Origin: Candidatus Bathyarchaeota archaeon
GTDB taxonomy: Archaea; Thermoproteota; Bathyarchaeia; Bathyarchaeales; Bathycorpusculaceae
Length of the DNA stretch: 37,160 nt
Direction of reading: 5' to 3'
NCBI GenBank assembly: GCA_016927015.1
Contig: JAFGNM010000074.1
Span: 1-37,160 of the forward strand
In this document: positions 7,839 through 16,168 of the stretch, one piece after another
How the letters are laid out: each line of letters begins with the position of its first letter
How positions within the stretch are numbered: the first letter of the stretch is position 1
Notes under the pieces: generated by a model
What the model was told of the DNA's origin: nothing
The model's database searches: none
The model's input: the letters and a program-made list of their open reading frames with translations, nothing else
Position numbers and translations under genes: made by a program

Positions 7839-9275
7839 ATGAACCTTCAGTGCTTCGAGTCTATAGCCGTCTCTGAGCCTGTTCTGCAGGGCGCTTGTGC
7901 AGACACCAAAATTTCCTGCATAGACACAGCAGGAGAAAAGCACTTATTCCGTCTTCGCTTCAAATACGAAGAACCGCCAAGTCAAACACACCTTGCCCTG
8001 TTACGACTATCGTCGGTCATGCCTCTGCTTAATTACGGGCTTTTCACAAGGGAAATCAGATTGGAGTGGCAAGTTAGCAAAGCAGACTTTTCGCTTTTAA
8101 ACGACCTGCTTGACGTTTTCTCCAAAGACATTTTCATAAACAAACTGGTTAGAAGGAAAAACCCGTATGTCCTGCCACAACACATTCCATCTGACTCTGA
8201 GGTGTCAGAAGCAAACGCCCGCCCCATGGCAAAAATAGTTGCGCCCAGTCTCGTAGATGATGTTCCAATTTCGCCTGAACTTAATGAAAATGCGTGTGGC
8301 GTGCTTTCAAGCGGCGGAAAAGAAAGCCTTCTCACCTACGCCATGCTCAAAGAGGTAGGCGCTGAAGTTCATCCCCTGTATGTGAACGAGAGCGGAGGAC
8401 ACTGGCGAACCGCGCTTCCTGCCTACCGCCATCATAAGAAAATTGACCCGAACACTGCGAGAGTCTGGACTAACGTGGACCGCTTATACACGTTCATGCT
8501 TGACCACATGAAAATCATAAGACCTGACCACAGGAAAATCTGGGCGGACACGTACCCCATAAGACTCTGCATTTTTCCCGTGTACGTTTTTCTCCTTCTC
8601 CCAATTTTTGCGCGCAGAAAAATCGGTAATCTGCTGATTGGAAGCGAACTTGATGACCCGCGCATTTCGCCGTATTTCAAGGGAATCCAACATCACTTTG
8701 GCGTTTATGACCAGACGCAAGACTTTGACCTGAGAATGGAGCAGTGGTTTGCTAAAAGGATGCCCGGAATGCGCCAATGGAGCGCTGTTCGGTTTGTGTC
8801 AGGCATGATCGTTGAGAGGATATTGACAAGCAGATATCCTGAACTAGCGCGCTTTCAACGTTCTTGCCACAGCTGCCGCTTCGACGGTGCCAACCTACTA
8901 CCTTGCGGCAAGTGCAGCAAGTGCCAAGGAGTGCTTTTGTTCCTGCTAGCTAATGGTGTTGACCCCGCAATAATGGGCTACCAAAAAGAAGACGTCGCGG
9001 CGCTCCCTGCCCGACTTGCCACAGGAGTTCTCAGACTCGACGAAGAAGAAAGAGACCATTCCCTCTATTTAGCCAAGCTTACGCCTAATTTTAAAGGTGA
9101 AGAAAACGCACACGTGGAAACCATACATCTGCACAAGTCAACCAGCGACTTGGAACTTGTGCCCGCTCGTTTTCGACATCCGCTACTTAAAATACTCACA
9201 AAATACAAACAAGGCTTCACAACTCTGAAAGAAGACTCATGGGTGCCCATTGAAAACGCTACTATTTCACCTTAA
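7839..9275 (+). CDS. PP-loop ATP pyrophosphatase-like protein with Cys4-5 cluster, possibly MurL-like
   Basis: 478 residues from ATG at 7839, four bases after the previous stop. A longer reading from 7767 lies inside the upstream gene and is rejected. Residues 157-163 are SSGGKES, the PP-loop of N-type ATP pyrophosphatases that adenylate a carboxylate or tRNA. Residues 343-362 hold CHSC and CGKCSKC, a probable zinc or Fe-S site. The N-terminal 130 residues are a separate domain. The plan (own N-terminal domain, PP-loop, late Cys cluster) recalls the glutamyl-peptide epimerase MurL, which uses ATP and releases AMP plus PPi; that link is from memory and unverified. Third gene of the operon; its end overlaps the convergent GNAT gene by 14 bases. 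Confidence 0.75.
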   Translation: MNLQCFESIAVSEPVLQGACADTKISCIDTAGEKHLFRLRFKYEEPPSQTHLALLRLSSVMPLLNYGLFTREIRLEWQVSKADFSLLNDLLDVFSKDIFINKLVRRKNPYVLPQHIPSDSEVSEANARPMAKIVAPSLVDDVPISPELNENACGVLSSGGKESLLTYAMLKEVGAEVHPLYVNESGGHWRTALPAYRHHKKIDPNTARVWTNVDRLYTFMLDHMKIIRPDHRKIWADTYPIRLCIFPVYVFLLLPIFARRKIGNLLIGSELDDPRISPYFKGIQHHFGVYDQTQDFDLRMEQWFAKRMPGMRQWSAVRFVSGMIVERILTSRYPELARFQRSCHSCRFDGANLLPCGKCSKCQGVLLFLLANGVDPAIMGYQKEDVAALPARLATGVLRLDEEERDHSLYLAKLTPNFKGEENAHVETIHLHKSTSDLELVPARFRHPLLKILTKYKQGFTTLKEDSWVPIENATISP

Positions 9276-9744
9276 CCGCCTTAACCATACGAATCGCGTT
9301 GCGACTGCCATTATGTTCGTACTTATAGTACCCTTCGATTTTTTCTTTGAATTTGTACCCTGCCTTTCTGTAAAGCTCTAACGCAGCTTCATTTCCCTCA
9401 GAAACCTCCAACTGAGACCAATGCATATCTCGCTGTTTCATGTCAGCCTCTGCAGCCCTCAACAACATTAATCCGATGCCTTGGTTTTGAAAAGCCGGAT
9501 CAACATCAATGGTTTCGATGTGACCCGTTAAACTTCCCCGTCGATAAGTAACTATCACGAACGCCCTAATCACTTCCCCTTGCCTTTCCACAAAACATGT
9601 GCTGTTCGCATGCAGAACCAGATGCCCAAGTTGCTGTTTTGAATAACTGGTTTTTCCCGGAAAGCATCTCTGCTCTATTTCAAAAAGGGCTTGTATGTGA
9701 TCAGTAGTTGCACGGCTGATTCCCGAGTGATGTTTTGCATTCAT
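9262..9744 (-). CDS. GNAT-family N-acetyltransferase (RimI-like)
   Basis: 160 residues from ATG at 9742-9744. The acetyl-CoA-binding motif A is clear: VDPAFQNQGIGLMLL, preceded by the beta strand HIETID and followed by LEVSEGNEAALELYRKAGY (motif B), the pattern of RimI/Ard1-type acetyltransferases. These acetylate N-termini or lysines of proteins, or small molecules; the substrate is not evident. Length is normal. It stands alone on the minus strand, convergent with the PP-loop gene and about 100 bases upstream of the stop of the endonuclease IV-like gene. Confidence 0.85.
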   Translation of the reverse strand: MNAKHHSGISRATTDHIQALFEIEQRCFPGKTSYSKQQLGHLVLHANSTCFVERQGEVIRAFVIVTYRRGSLTGHIETIDVDPAFQNQGIGLMLLRAAEADMKQRDMHWSQLEVSEGNEAALELYRKAGYKFKEKIEGYYKYEHNGSRNAIRMVKAVKVK

Positions 9745-9841
9745 GGTTCTCAGGTTACTATCGATTTAGCTTCTTTAAAAGTCCTAAGCACCCACACGTT
9801 TCTACGCATAAGATTGCGACAGGTTCCGAAGCAAAAACGCT

Positions 9842-10705
9842 CTATTTTTCCATGATTTTTCTGAGGATGCCGCGCATTTTCACGGCGTCCACATCCAAAA
9901 GCGGCGTTTCGCAAATCATGGCTGGACGCATTTTGAAGTCAGCTATGACTTCCGCCAGCATCTCAAAGTCTGGACCGTACCGTGCCTCGTCCAGTACGTG
10001 GTGGCGTCTTTCACCTTTGTCTGTGTACTCAATCTTGCTGAAGTGGCAGTGCATGGTTCTCGCGGCTTCGGTTCCAAGCCTTCTTTCAACTTCTTCAACT
10101 ACCGCGCGGAAATCCGCGACTTTTCTGAACCGCCCTTGATGCCTAGCGTGCAGGTGCGACCAGTCTATGACGAGCTGGGTCTGCTCGATCTCTTCGCAAA
10201 TCGTTAAAATCTCGTCCAAACTGCCCACTTGGAAAACTTTGCCCATGGTTTCAGGACCCAACTTCACATCTCGGATTCCCAGATTGTCCATGGTTGCGCC
10301 TATGTCTTTCAACGCGTCGACGCAGGTTCTAAACGCGTAGCTTTTCTCCAAGCGCCCATAAAACCCCATGTGGAAAACCACAACGTAAGCACCCATCCAG
10401 TTTGCCGCAGTTGCGCATGCCACTAAGCGTTTTTTGCTTGCCTCTGCCACCTCTTTTTTGCCGCAGAGATTCACGTAATAGGAGCCGTGGAGACTGAGCA
10501 AAACATCGTTTTTTCTGGCTTGGACACCGAGGCTCTCAGCATCTTCCTGCTTCATCTGAGGTTTTTGACCCCACCGGACAGCTTGATACTCAAAAGCGTC
10601 AAGGTTTTCTTCACGCAAAAGTCTAGGAACATCAGGTAACCGTGCCCCAAGAACTCTGAATAGAGGCGGAACTCCTGCGGGTCCAAAACGAGTGCGGTCA
10701 GCCAT
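9842..10705 (-). CDS. nfo: endonuclease IV-like TIM-barrel protein
   Basis: About 287 residues. Metal-site blocks of the endonuclease IV/AP-endonuclease 2 family appear in order: HGSYYVNL, VFHMGFYG, LGPETMGK, VIDWSHLHAR, MHCHFSKIEY and ICETP. They supply the expected His, Glu and Asp ligands of a trinuclear zinc centre. Nfo nicks DNA 5' of abasic sites in base excision repair. The archaeal group is divergent, and a sugar isomerase-like role cannot be wholly excluded. I choose ATG at 10703-10705; GTG at 10714 is three codons upstream. No Shine-Dalgarno is seen, and a TTTAAAT box about 45 bases upstream fits a short leader. Confidence 0.82.
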   Translation of the reverse strand: MADRTRFGPAGVPPLFRVLGARLPDVPRLLREENLDAFEYQAVRWGQKPQMKQEDAESLGVQARKNDVLLSLHGSYYVNLCGKKEVAEASKKRLVACATAANWMGAYVVVFHMGFYGRLEKSYAFRTCVDALKDIGATMDNLGIRDVKLGPETMGKVFQVGSLDEILTICEEIEQTQLVIDWSHLHARHQGRFRKVADFRAVVEEVERRLGTEAARTMHCHFSKIEYTDKGERRHHVLDEARYGPDFEMLAEVIADFKMRPAMICETPLLDVDAVKMRGILRKIMEK

Positions 10706-11056
10706 CCAATTCACTTTTTAAATTTTTAGATGTGAAAGCGCCGCTTTCTCATTTAAAGGTTGGCTCTATATGTTAAATACGTATTGCATATCTGAATCTT
10801 TTAAGCCCTAACTTTATTTTTGCCCATTATTTACTAAGAAAGACGGTTAAAAGGAAGCATAACATTATGCAACGTAAAAGCAATCGGTGGAACTGATTAT
10901 GTCAAAGTGTCAATTGCGGAACGGGTTCTTCTCGAAACGCTTAAACATACCTGTGCAGAAGTAATAGTGGCAAATTTAATAGCTAAAGTCAAGTGTTGAA
11001 GATTTAACTGCGCCGAATGAGGAAACTATCTCTAATGAGGGTGGTTTGTAGAAAAA
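10706..11056. other. intergenic region with possible gene remnant
   Basis: Gap between divergent genes. Plus-strand bases about 10843-10999 form a 52-codon open frame whose second half looks coding (about 30 residues rich in Val, Ala, Leu ending VKC) but has no ATG, GTG or TTG near its start. It may be a decayed gene or chance. A palindrome AAGCGGCGCTTT lies at about 10735-10746 between the endonuclease gene and its TATA-like box. No RNA gene is seen. Confidence 0.35.
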
Positions 11057-12040
11057 ATGCAGAGAGTAGAAAAAAAGGAAACGCGAGAACTCTACAGAGA
11101 CCGTAATGTACAGATGCTGCTAAGCAAGTTTCTAAGCGGCGAGATTAAAACGCTTGAACCAGTTTACGCTTCAGACGTGGGGTATCGTTACCCCGTGATA
11201 GAAACCATCCTTGGCGACCCATCACAGGTTGGGCCTTTCTTAGACAAACTTGATGACGCAGAAGTCTTAGAAAAGAAACTCTACGATAAAATCATTTTTT
11301 GCCCAAAATGCAGTTCTGCGGATATCGCTGTTCGTTACTGTTGTCCTTTCTGCAAATCTTTTGATATTCAAAAAAGCTCGCTTGTTGAGCACGTAAAATG
11401 CGGATACATGGATTTAGAGGACAAGTTCTACGAAGGCGACAAGTACGTCTGCCCGAAATGCCACGAAGAACTGAGAAAAATCGATGTTGACTACAGGAAA
11501 GCTGGAATTTGGTGCACATGCAGAGACTGCCAAAAAAGTTTTGATGTACCTGTGCCTACGCATTTCTGCAGAAACTGCGGTGTAACTTCCACTTTCGAAG
11601 AAGTCACCATTAAAGACGTTTATTCTTATACTCTGAAGGAAAACGTTACAGCAGAATCCTCCCTAAACCTGTTTCTAGTTACTGCCATACGCGAATTTCT
11701 AATAAAGGCAAAGCTAAATGTAGAAAGCCCCGGTCTTCTCAAAGGCAAATCTGGGGCAACCCACTCCTTTGACATCGTAGCATACAAGGCAGATAAATCA
11801 CAGACAGCGATAGTGGTTGACTTGGCAATGTCGACAGAAACTGTCGTGTCCGAACAGCCAGTAATTGCTCTATTCGCGAAGATATTTGACGTTTCACCTG
11901 AAAGGGCCTTCCTGATTGCTGTTCCAACGCTCAGCGAGAACGGAAAGAAAATGGCGGAGTTATACAAAATCCGCGCGATAGAGGCTAAAAACCAGGAAGA
12001 GGCAGTGGCTTCATTAGACGCAAACCTTAAGGCTGCTTAG
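11057..12040 (+). CDS. TackOD1-like multi-zinc protein with degenerate nuclease-fold C-terminus
   Basis: 327 residues. Residues 82-174 hold thirteen Cys in CxxC-type pairs (82/85, 95/96/99, 115, 132/135, 153/155/158, 171/174), consistent with three or four zinc-binding knuckles; this pattern resembles the thaumarchaeal output domain TackOD1. Residues 203-320 look like a PD-(D/E)xK or receiver-like alpha/beta domain, with HSFDIVAY and AIVVDLAMS strands, but the catalytic Lys is replaced, so nuclease activity is doubtful. The N-terminal 75 residues resemble a winged helix. It is convergent with, and overlaps by four bases, the last gene of the pilus operon, and may regulate it; that link is only positional. 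Confidence 0.65.
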   Translation: MQRVEKKETRELYRDRNVQMLLSKFLSGEIKTLEPVYASDVGYRYPVIETILGDPSQVGPFLDKLDDAEVLEKKLYDKIIFCPKCSSADIAVRYCCPFCKSFDIQKSSLVEHVKCGYMDLEDKFYEGDKYVCPKCHEELRKIDVDYRKAGIWCTCRDCQKSFDVPVPTHFCRNCGVTSTFEEVTIKDVYSYTLKENVTAESSLNLFLVTAIREFLIKAKLNVESPGLLKGKSGATHSFDIVAYKADKSQTAIVVDLAMSTETVVSEQPVIALFAKIFDVSPERAFLIAVPTLSENGKKMAELYKIRAIEAKNQEEAVASLDANLKAA

Positions 12041-13941
12041 TCTTCTGAAAAAACGGCTGTGTTACCCCTTTCCGTAACGACTCTTGCTAAGAGAATTTCC
12101 TGCGGCATTTGTATGTCCCCGCGGATGTACGTTGCTGCCTCGCCTGAGTTCATAAACAAGTCCGCGGTATAGCGTTGATGGGATGTCGAGTTCGTAATCC
12201 ACACTGCCACTATGTGAATGCTCAAGGGGCTGGAGTTCTTCACTTCTAGGCTTACGCCGTCGATTATGGCTCTTACCGCGAGAAAATCTATTCCCACCAC
12301 AGCTTGGTTCGTGCTTAAGCCTTCATCAGTGAATTTGATGACTATTGTGCCGTTTTCTGCGACGTAATCTGCCCAAACACTTGTGACGTTTATTGCGTAT
12401 TCGTTCCACTGGTCAAGAACTGGCTGGCTTCCTCCAGTGACATTAAAGCCGACGTCGCTGAAGCTGCCCGTTTCCCAATTGTACGCCTTCAAGAACCACT
12501 TCTCATCGCTGATTGAAACGTTATATCGGAGCAAAACTTCGATGCCTTGAATGCAGTCAAGCGGGCAAGTCTGCAAGTCTATTTGGTACGTGTTGGTTAC
12601 GTCAAGTCGGTATACGCCTGCCACGCTAGATTTGAACGCAACCCAGTCAAGTTCGAGGTCAAACGGTGAAGCCGCGTCTTTGACGCCTGTTATTCTGATT
12701 TTCCATTCGCCAAGCACGTCTCTGTAGTGCGTCGGGTTCGCCGTTATGGCTTGGCTTCCTGTTTCGTCAGTGTTCGGCGTTGCGCTCGAAGTGTAGGTTA
12801 CGTAACCGTCTCCGCTTGTGGAGTACTGGGCTGCATCGTAATTGTAGAGCTGAAGCGTCGCATCCACGTTCGCCGCTGTGAACGCGCTGTTCAGTGTCCA
12901 CGTTAGAATCTGCCAGTTTTGAGTGCTGCTTGAGCCAGTTAACTCGACTTGAACGGTGTATTCGCTAGGCAATTCGATTCCACCTGTTCTTGTTTGGTCA
13001 GCTAACGGCAGAGAAGCGTCGTCTACCCGCAGGTACACATACCTGTTGGGCAGGCTGCCTGTGACTACGGCGTAGTAGTCGATTTCAAGGTAATCAGTTT
13101 CGTCAACAACATTGTAAGTGTTCCAAGAATACGTTCCCGAAGTAGTCGCCCACGAAGTAGACAGTTCCGCCGAGTTTGCCACTTGCGTGGCGACAGTCGC
13201 TCTCACGGTTCCATCGGACCGCCTTATCAAGATGTCAACATTGCAGTGAGCATCGACATTTTGATGAGTCTTGTAGGCTCGGTAATACATTGTCAAAGCG
13301 CTTGCTGGAACCGTTGTGACCCCAGTTAGCGGGTACACGTATCTGGCTAGCAGTTTGCGTCCGGTGGTTGCCGCGCTGGCTTGAAAGGTTAATCCTGACG
13401 AGTCTGCGCTGCCGGGTTCCAGTTGATAGCAGGTTAATCCTGAGATTGATGTTGTCTCGCTGTGGCTGTACATTGTCTGCGCTGTGAAAGCTGAAGAGTA
13501 GCTTCTGAAAACCATGTCTGCGCTGTCGTCTGCCGTCAAGTCAGAAACCGCGCCTGAAACGTGCGTTGTTGACCCGCCTAAAACGTAGCTGGAGGGGTTG
13601 AACGTTTCATTGGTTAACGCGCTTTCTTCTCTGAATGTTTCGTAGCTGGCGCCTACGGTTTTCGTGGCGGCGTAAGTTCCGCTTGAGAGTGTTCCTTCGT
13701 TGGTGACGTATTCGCTTCTAGCTGTGGACCACAAGGTGGCAGTTGCTCTAGTCATGTTTGTAAACGTGAGGGTTTCCTGCATTCTGTCCAGGTCCAGCTG
13801 GTTCATCTGGTAGCTCCAAAGGACCACGTTGCCAACTATAATCGTTATCAGCACTAGGCTTAGCATTACGACTATGACGGTGCTTATGCCACGTTTGTCG
13901 CGCTTGAACTGTTTAAGGCGCTTTGTAATAGCTTGCAACAT
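12037..13941 (-). CDS. very large type IV pilin-like surface protein
   Basis: 634 residues. Residues 13-45 are a class III prepilin signal: basic FKRDKRG, then ISTVIVVMLSLVLI and a hydrophobic helix. An archaeal prepilin peptidase would cleave after KRG and leave the helix for filament assembly. The rest is a long Ser/Thr/Tyr-rich beta-strand region with no Cys pair pattern, typical of adhesive or S-layer-like ectodomains. Archaeal pilins are usually 120-250 residues, so this is several times larger and may be a tip or capping adhesin. It is last in the pilus operon, overlapping the upstream small pilin by 29 bases; GAGGGGAAC precedes its ATG. Confidence 0.85.
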   Translation of the reverse strand: MLQAITKRLKQFKRDKRGISTVIVVMLSLVLITIIVGNVVLWSYQMNQLDLDRMQETLTFTNMTRATATLWSTARSEYVTNEGTLSSGTYAATKTVGASYETFREESALTNETFNPSSYVLGGSTTHVSGAVSDLTADDSADMVFRSYSSAFTAQTMYSHSETTSISGLTCYQLEPGSADSSGLTFQASAATTGRKLLARYVYPLTGVTTVPASALTMYYRAYKTHQNVDAHCNVDILIRRSDGTVRATVATQVANSAELSTSWATTSGTYSWNTYNVVDETDYLEIDYYAVVTGSLPNRYVYLRVDDASLPLADQTRTGGIELPSEYTVQVELTGSSSTQNWQILTWTLNSAFTAANVDATLQLYNYDAAQYSTSGDGYVTYTSSATPNTDETGSQAITANPTHYRDVLGEWKIRITGVKDAASPFDLELDWVAFKSSVAGVYRLDVTNTYQIDLQTCPLDCIQGIEVLLRYNVSISDEKWFLKAYNWETGSFSDVGFNVTGGSQPVLDQWNEYAINVTSVWADYVAENGTIVIKFTDEGLSTNQAVVGIDFLAVRAIIDGVSLEVKNSSPLSIHIVAVWITNSTSHQRYTADLFMNSGEAATYIRGDIQMPQEILLARVVTERGNTAVFSED

Positions 13942-14332
13942 GAGTTCCCCTCTTTGTGACTATATCTATGTAGTAGGATTCTCCAGAATCCCAGCTGCAG
14001 GCGATTCGGAGCCAACCGTGCTTGTTTACCTCCAAAAGGAAAGGTCCATTGAAAGATTGACTTACATGTTCCACGTAAACGTTGGAAACTTGTATGTCGG
14101 CTTTTCCAACGTTACGCATGTAAACGTCCACTGTGCCCGTTGCACTGTTAAACCAGACATCTTCGACAATAACGCGTTCGCCCATTGTCTCCCGCATGTT
14201 GGTGGTTATCATGAACGTGGCTGAAGTGGCAAGCGACATAATCGCTACGGCTACGACAGTGAGCAAAAGGTGGCTGAGAACTGGCGTTACAGCCCGCTTG
14301 TCACGCAAAAACCGTTTAAAAATTTTCTTCAC
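13913..14332 (-). CDS. type IV pilin-like protein
   Basis: 139 residues from GTG at 14330-14332. The N-terminus carries the prepilin signal RDKRA followed by VTPVLSHLLLTVVAVAIM, which matches the archaeal pilin N-terminal family (KR[AG]-xxP hydrophobic helix). The globular part of about 95 residues includes a DVYMRNVGKADIQVSNVYV segment, like the beta-sandwich of archaellins and FlaG/F-type proteins. It is probably the major or minor subunit of the filament made by this operon. It starts 10 bases after the upstream T2SF gene. Confidence 0.87.
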   Translation of the reverse strand: MKKIFKRFLRDKRAVTPVLSHLLLTVVAVAIMSLATSATFMITTNMRETMGERVIVEDVWFNSATGTVDVYMRNVGKADIQVSNVYVEHVSQSFNGPFLLEVNKHGWLRIACSWDSGESYYIDIVTKRGTHVASYYKAP

Positions 14333-14342
14333 CTTTTTCGCC

Positions 14343-15170
14343 TCACATAAAGAATCTCAAAGCCACGTAACCTAACAGCATCATGACTAAGCTATGCTTT
14401 AAGCCAGCGCTTACAGCGCCTTCACCCATTTTTCCAGCAACGAGACCGCTGAAGAAGCCTTGAACAAGTGTCAAATGCAAAAAGATCCGCTTCAAATCCG
14501 CGGACGACGATGTCGGCACTGAAAACAAAGCCACGCCTTCTATATCTGTGAAGAACGTTTTGAAAAGTATCACTATCGTGAACAGGAACACGAAGAGCGC
14601 CACGTAGATTATGGCGATGTACGGTCTCGTCTGCGTTTTACGTTCCTTTTCAAGCAGGATGGTTGTTTGTATGAACTTGCCCATGGGGTCGAATACTTTT
14701 TCCACGCGTCCTCCTGAACGGCTGGCTTCGATTATCATGGGCACGGTTCTCTGCGTTAGTACAGTGCCGACGCGTCTTCCAAACGCTAAAAGCGCCTCTT
14801 CGAAGCTGGCGCCCCAAGAAATCTGCACCGTCATCTTTTTCAGTTCAGGAGTCAACGGACCATAGTCTCTTTTCGCTGCTTCTTCTAAGGCTTTAGGAAG
14901 CGTCATACCAATCTCTTGGGCTTGCACTATGCTCCTGAAAAGGTCTGGCAAGTGTTCGTCAACGGATTTTCTCCATCTGTAATCAATATAATTCAGGAGC
15001 GCTATCGGCGAAATTACGGCGAGAAGACCGAAAAACACAAAGTCATCCAAAGCTACGCTGACGCCTACGGTGAAAAAGCCGAAGAGCACTATAGCAGCGG
15101 CTAACAGAACCGACATTACGACTACGATTTTTTTAGTTCTGCTCTCTATTTTCGGCATTTTCTTTACCAT
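14343..15170 (-). CDS. type II secretion F-domain membrane protein (TadC/FlaJ-like)
   Basis: 275 residues, overlapping the upstream T2SF gene by seven bases. Hydrophobic helices are at about 18-40, 42-60, 185-208 and 250-272, flanking a cytoplasmic T2SF domain (about 70-180) with HLPDLFRSIVQAQEIGMTLPKALEEA split by turns, and the RSGGRVEKVFDPM motif. In archaeal pilus and archaellum systems such proteins form the inner-membrane platform that couples ATPase movement to pilin insertion. Splitting the platform over two single-domain proteins, as here and in Tad systems (TadB/TadC), differs from the single FlaJ of archaella. Confidence 0.88.
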   Translation of the reverse strand: MVKKMPKIESRTKKIVVVMSVLLAAAIVLFGFFTVGVSVALDDFVFFGLLAVISPIALLNYIDYRWRKSVDEHLPDLFRSIVQAQEIGMTLPKALEEAAKRDYGPLTPELKKMTVQISWGASFEEALLAFGRRVGTVLTQRTVPMIIEASRSGGRVEKVFDPMGKFIQTTILLEKERKTQTRPYIAIIYVALFVFLFTIVILFKTFFTDIEGVALFSVPTSSSADLKRIFLHLTLVQGFFSGLVAGKMGEGAVSAGLKHSLVMMLLGYVALRFFM

Positions 15171-16168
15171 TTCGGCGATGTTGAATCCAGTATTATGAGG
15201 AATATCGCGGCGCAGACCGGAATCAGCAGGTAAGTTAGGAGACTCAACAGCAGATCAGGGCTGAGCATGCCTACCCCACCACCGCCAAGCACCGACATAA
15301 CCGACACCATTATGACCAGAAGTAACGGGCCAATCAAAAGCAACGCCACATAAACTTCCGACAAAACTGACAAACTGTCGGAATATTTTTTAAGACTCAG
15401 CCTTTTCAGCTTCATGGCTGTCCTAAATTTCTCACGCAGAAAGCCTCCCAGATCGCCGCCCGTGTGAATTGTAGATATTATTCCCTCTATAGTGTCGCGA
15501 AACTTCTCTGAAGGGGTGCGGCCTGAAACTTTTTCTAAGGCTGAGATTACGTCTAACCCGAACAGGTTAATGTTTTTGATTACTTCTTTGGCTTCGTTGG
15601 AAGCAGCCAAGGGTTGATTCAAGTTTGAGAGGGAATGGAAAATTTTTTCTGGAGAAACTCCTGCGTTCGCCAGAATTGCCATGTAGCCGGTTGTGAAGGG
15701 GAGTTCGTCGTCCAATTCTCGTTTATGCTTGTCAGCGTGATAAACTGGGTACATGTAAAAGCCGATAACCGTAAACGCGCACGTGAACAGGGCGCCGCCG
15801 AATCCGAACAGAAGCGCTGACCCTATAGGCATGTTGGAAACAAAAAACAGCAACACAGGCAGTACCACCGCAACTGCTAAAGTGATCAAAAGCGAGGAGA
15901 ATATTATTAAGCTCACGTAGGCTTTGAAATTAATTTTCAAACCTGATTGTTGCAGAGTCTGGTCTAAATCCTTGAATAAAGGCATAAAACGGGCAGTTTT
16001 GTCGCCCATTAACTGATACGCCATAGATAACGGTTTTTCAAGATCCATTTTCGGCGCTTGCGTTGGCAGGTTGGACTTTGTTTTTGAAAGGTTTGCAGAT
16101 AACTTCTGAAGCTTTGTTGCCAAACGTTTCGTGGAGGCTTTGAGCTTTTCCGTGATCTGGCTTCTCAT
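15164..16168 (-). CDS. type II secretion F-domain membrane protein (TadB/FlaJ-like)
   Basis: 334 residues, ATG at 16166-16168 overlapping the ATPase stop (ATGA). A basic N-terminal tail (about 1-55) precedes two helices at about 83-108 and 116-140. A T2SF domain follows (about 150-270) with LPFTTGYMAILANAGVSPEKIF, and two C-terminal helices at about 272-293 and 303-325. The HTGGDLGGFLREKF block is the usual platform-protein loop. It probably forms a heteromeric platform with the downstream TadC-like protein. Four-base overlaps on both sides indicate strict co-translation. Confidence 0.88.
   Translation of the reverse strand: MRSQITEKLKASTKRLATKLQKLSANLSKTKSNLPTQAPKMDLEKPLSMAYQLMGDKTARFMPLFKDLDQTLQQSGLKINFKAYVSLIIFSSLLITLAVAVVLPVLLFFVSNMPIGSALLFGFGGALFTCAFTVIGFYMYPVYHADKHKRELDDELPFTTGYMAILANAGVSPEKIFHSLSNLNQPLAASNEAKEVIKNINLFGLDVISALEKVSGRTPSEKFRDTIEGIISTIHTGGDLGGFLREKFRTAMKLKRLSLKKYSDSLSVLSEVYVALLLIGPLLLVIMVSVMSVLGGGGVGMLSPDLLLSLLTYLLIPVCAAIFLIILDSTSPKW

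Noticed and set aside
10843-10999. 52-codon open frame in the intergenic region
   Set aside because: No usable start codon; kept only as a possible remnant.
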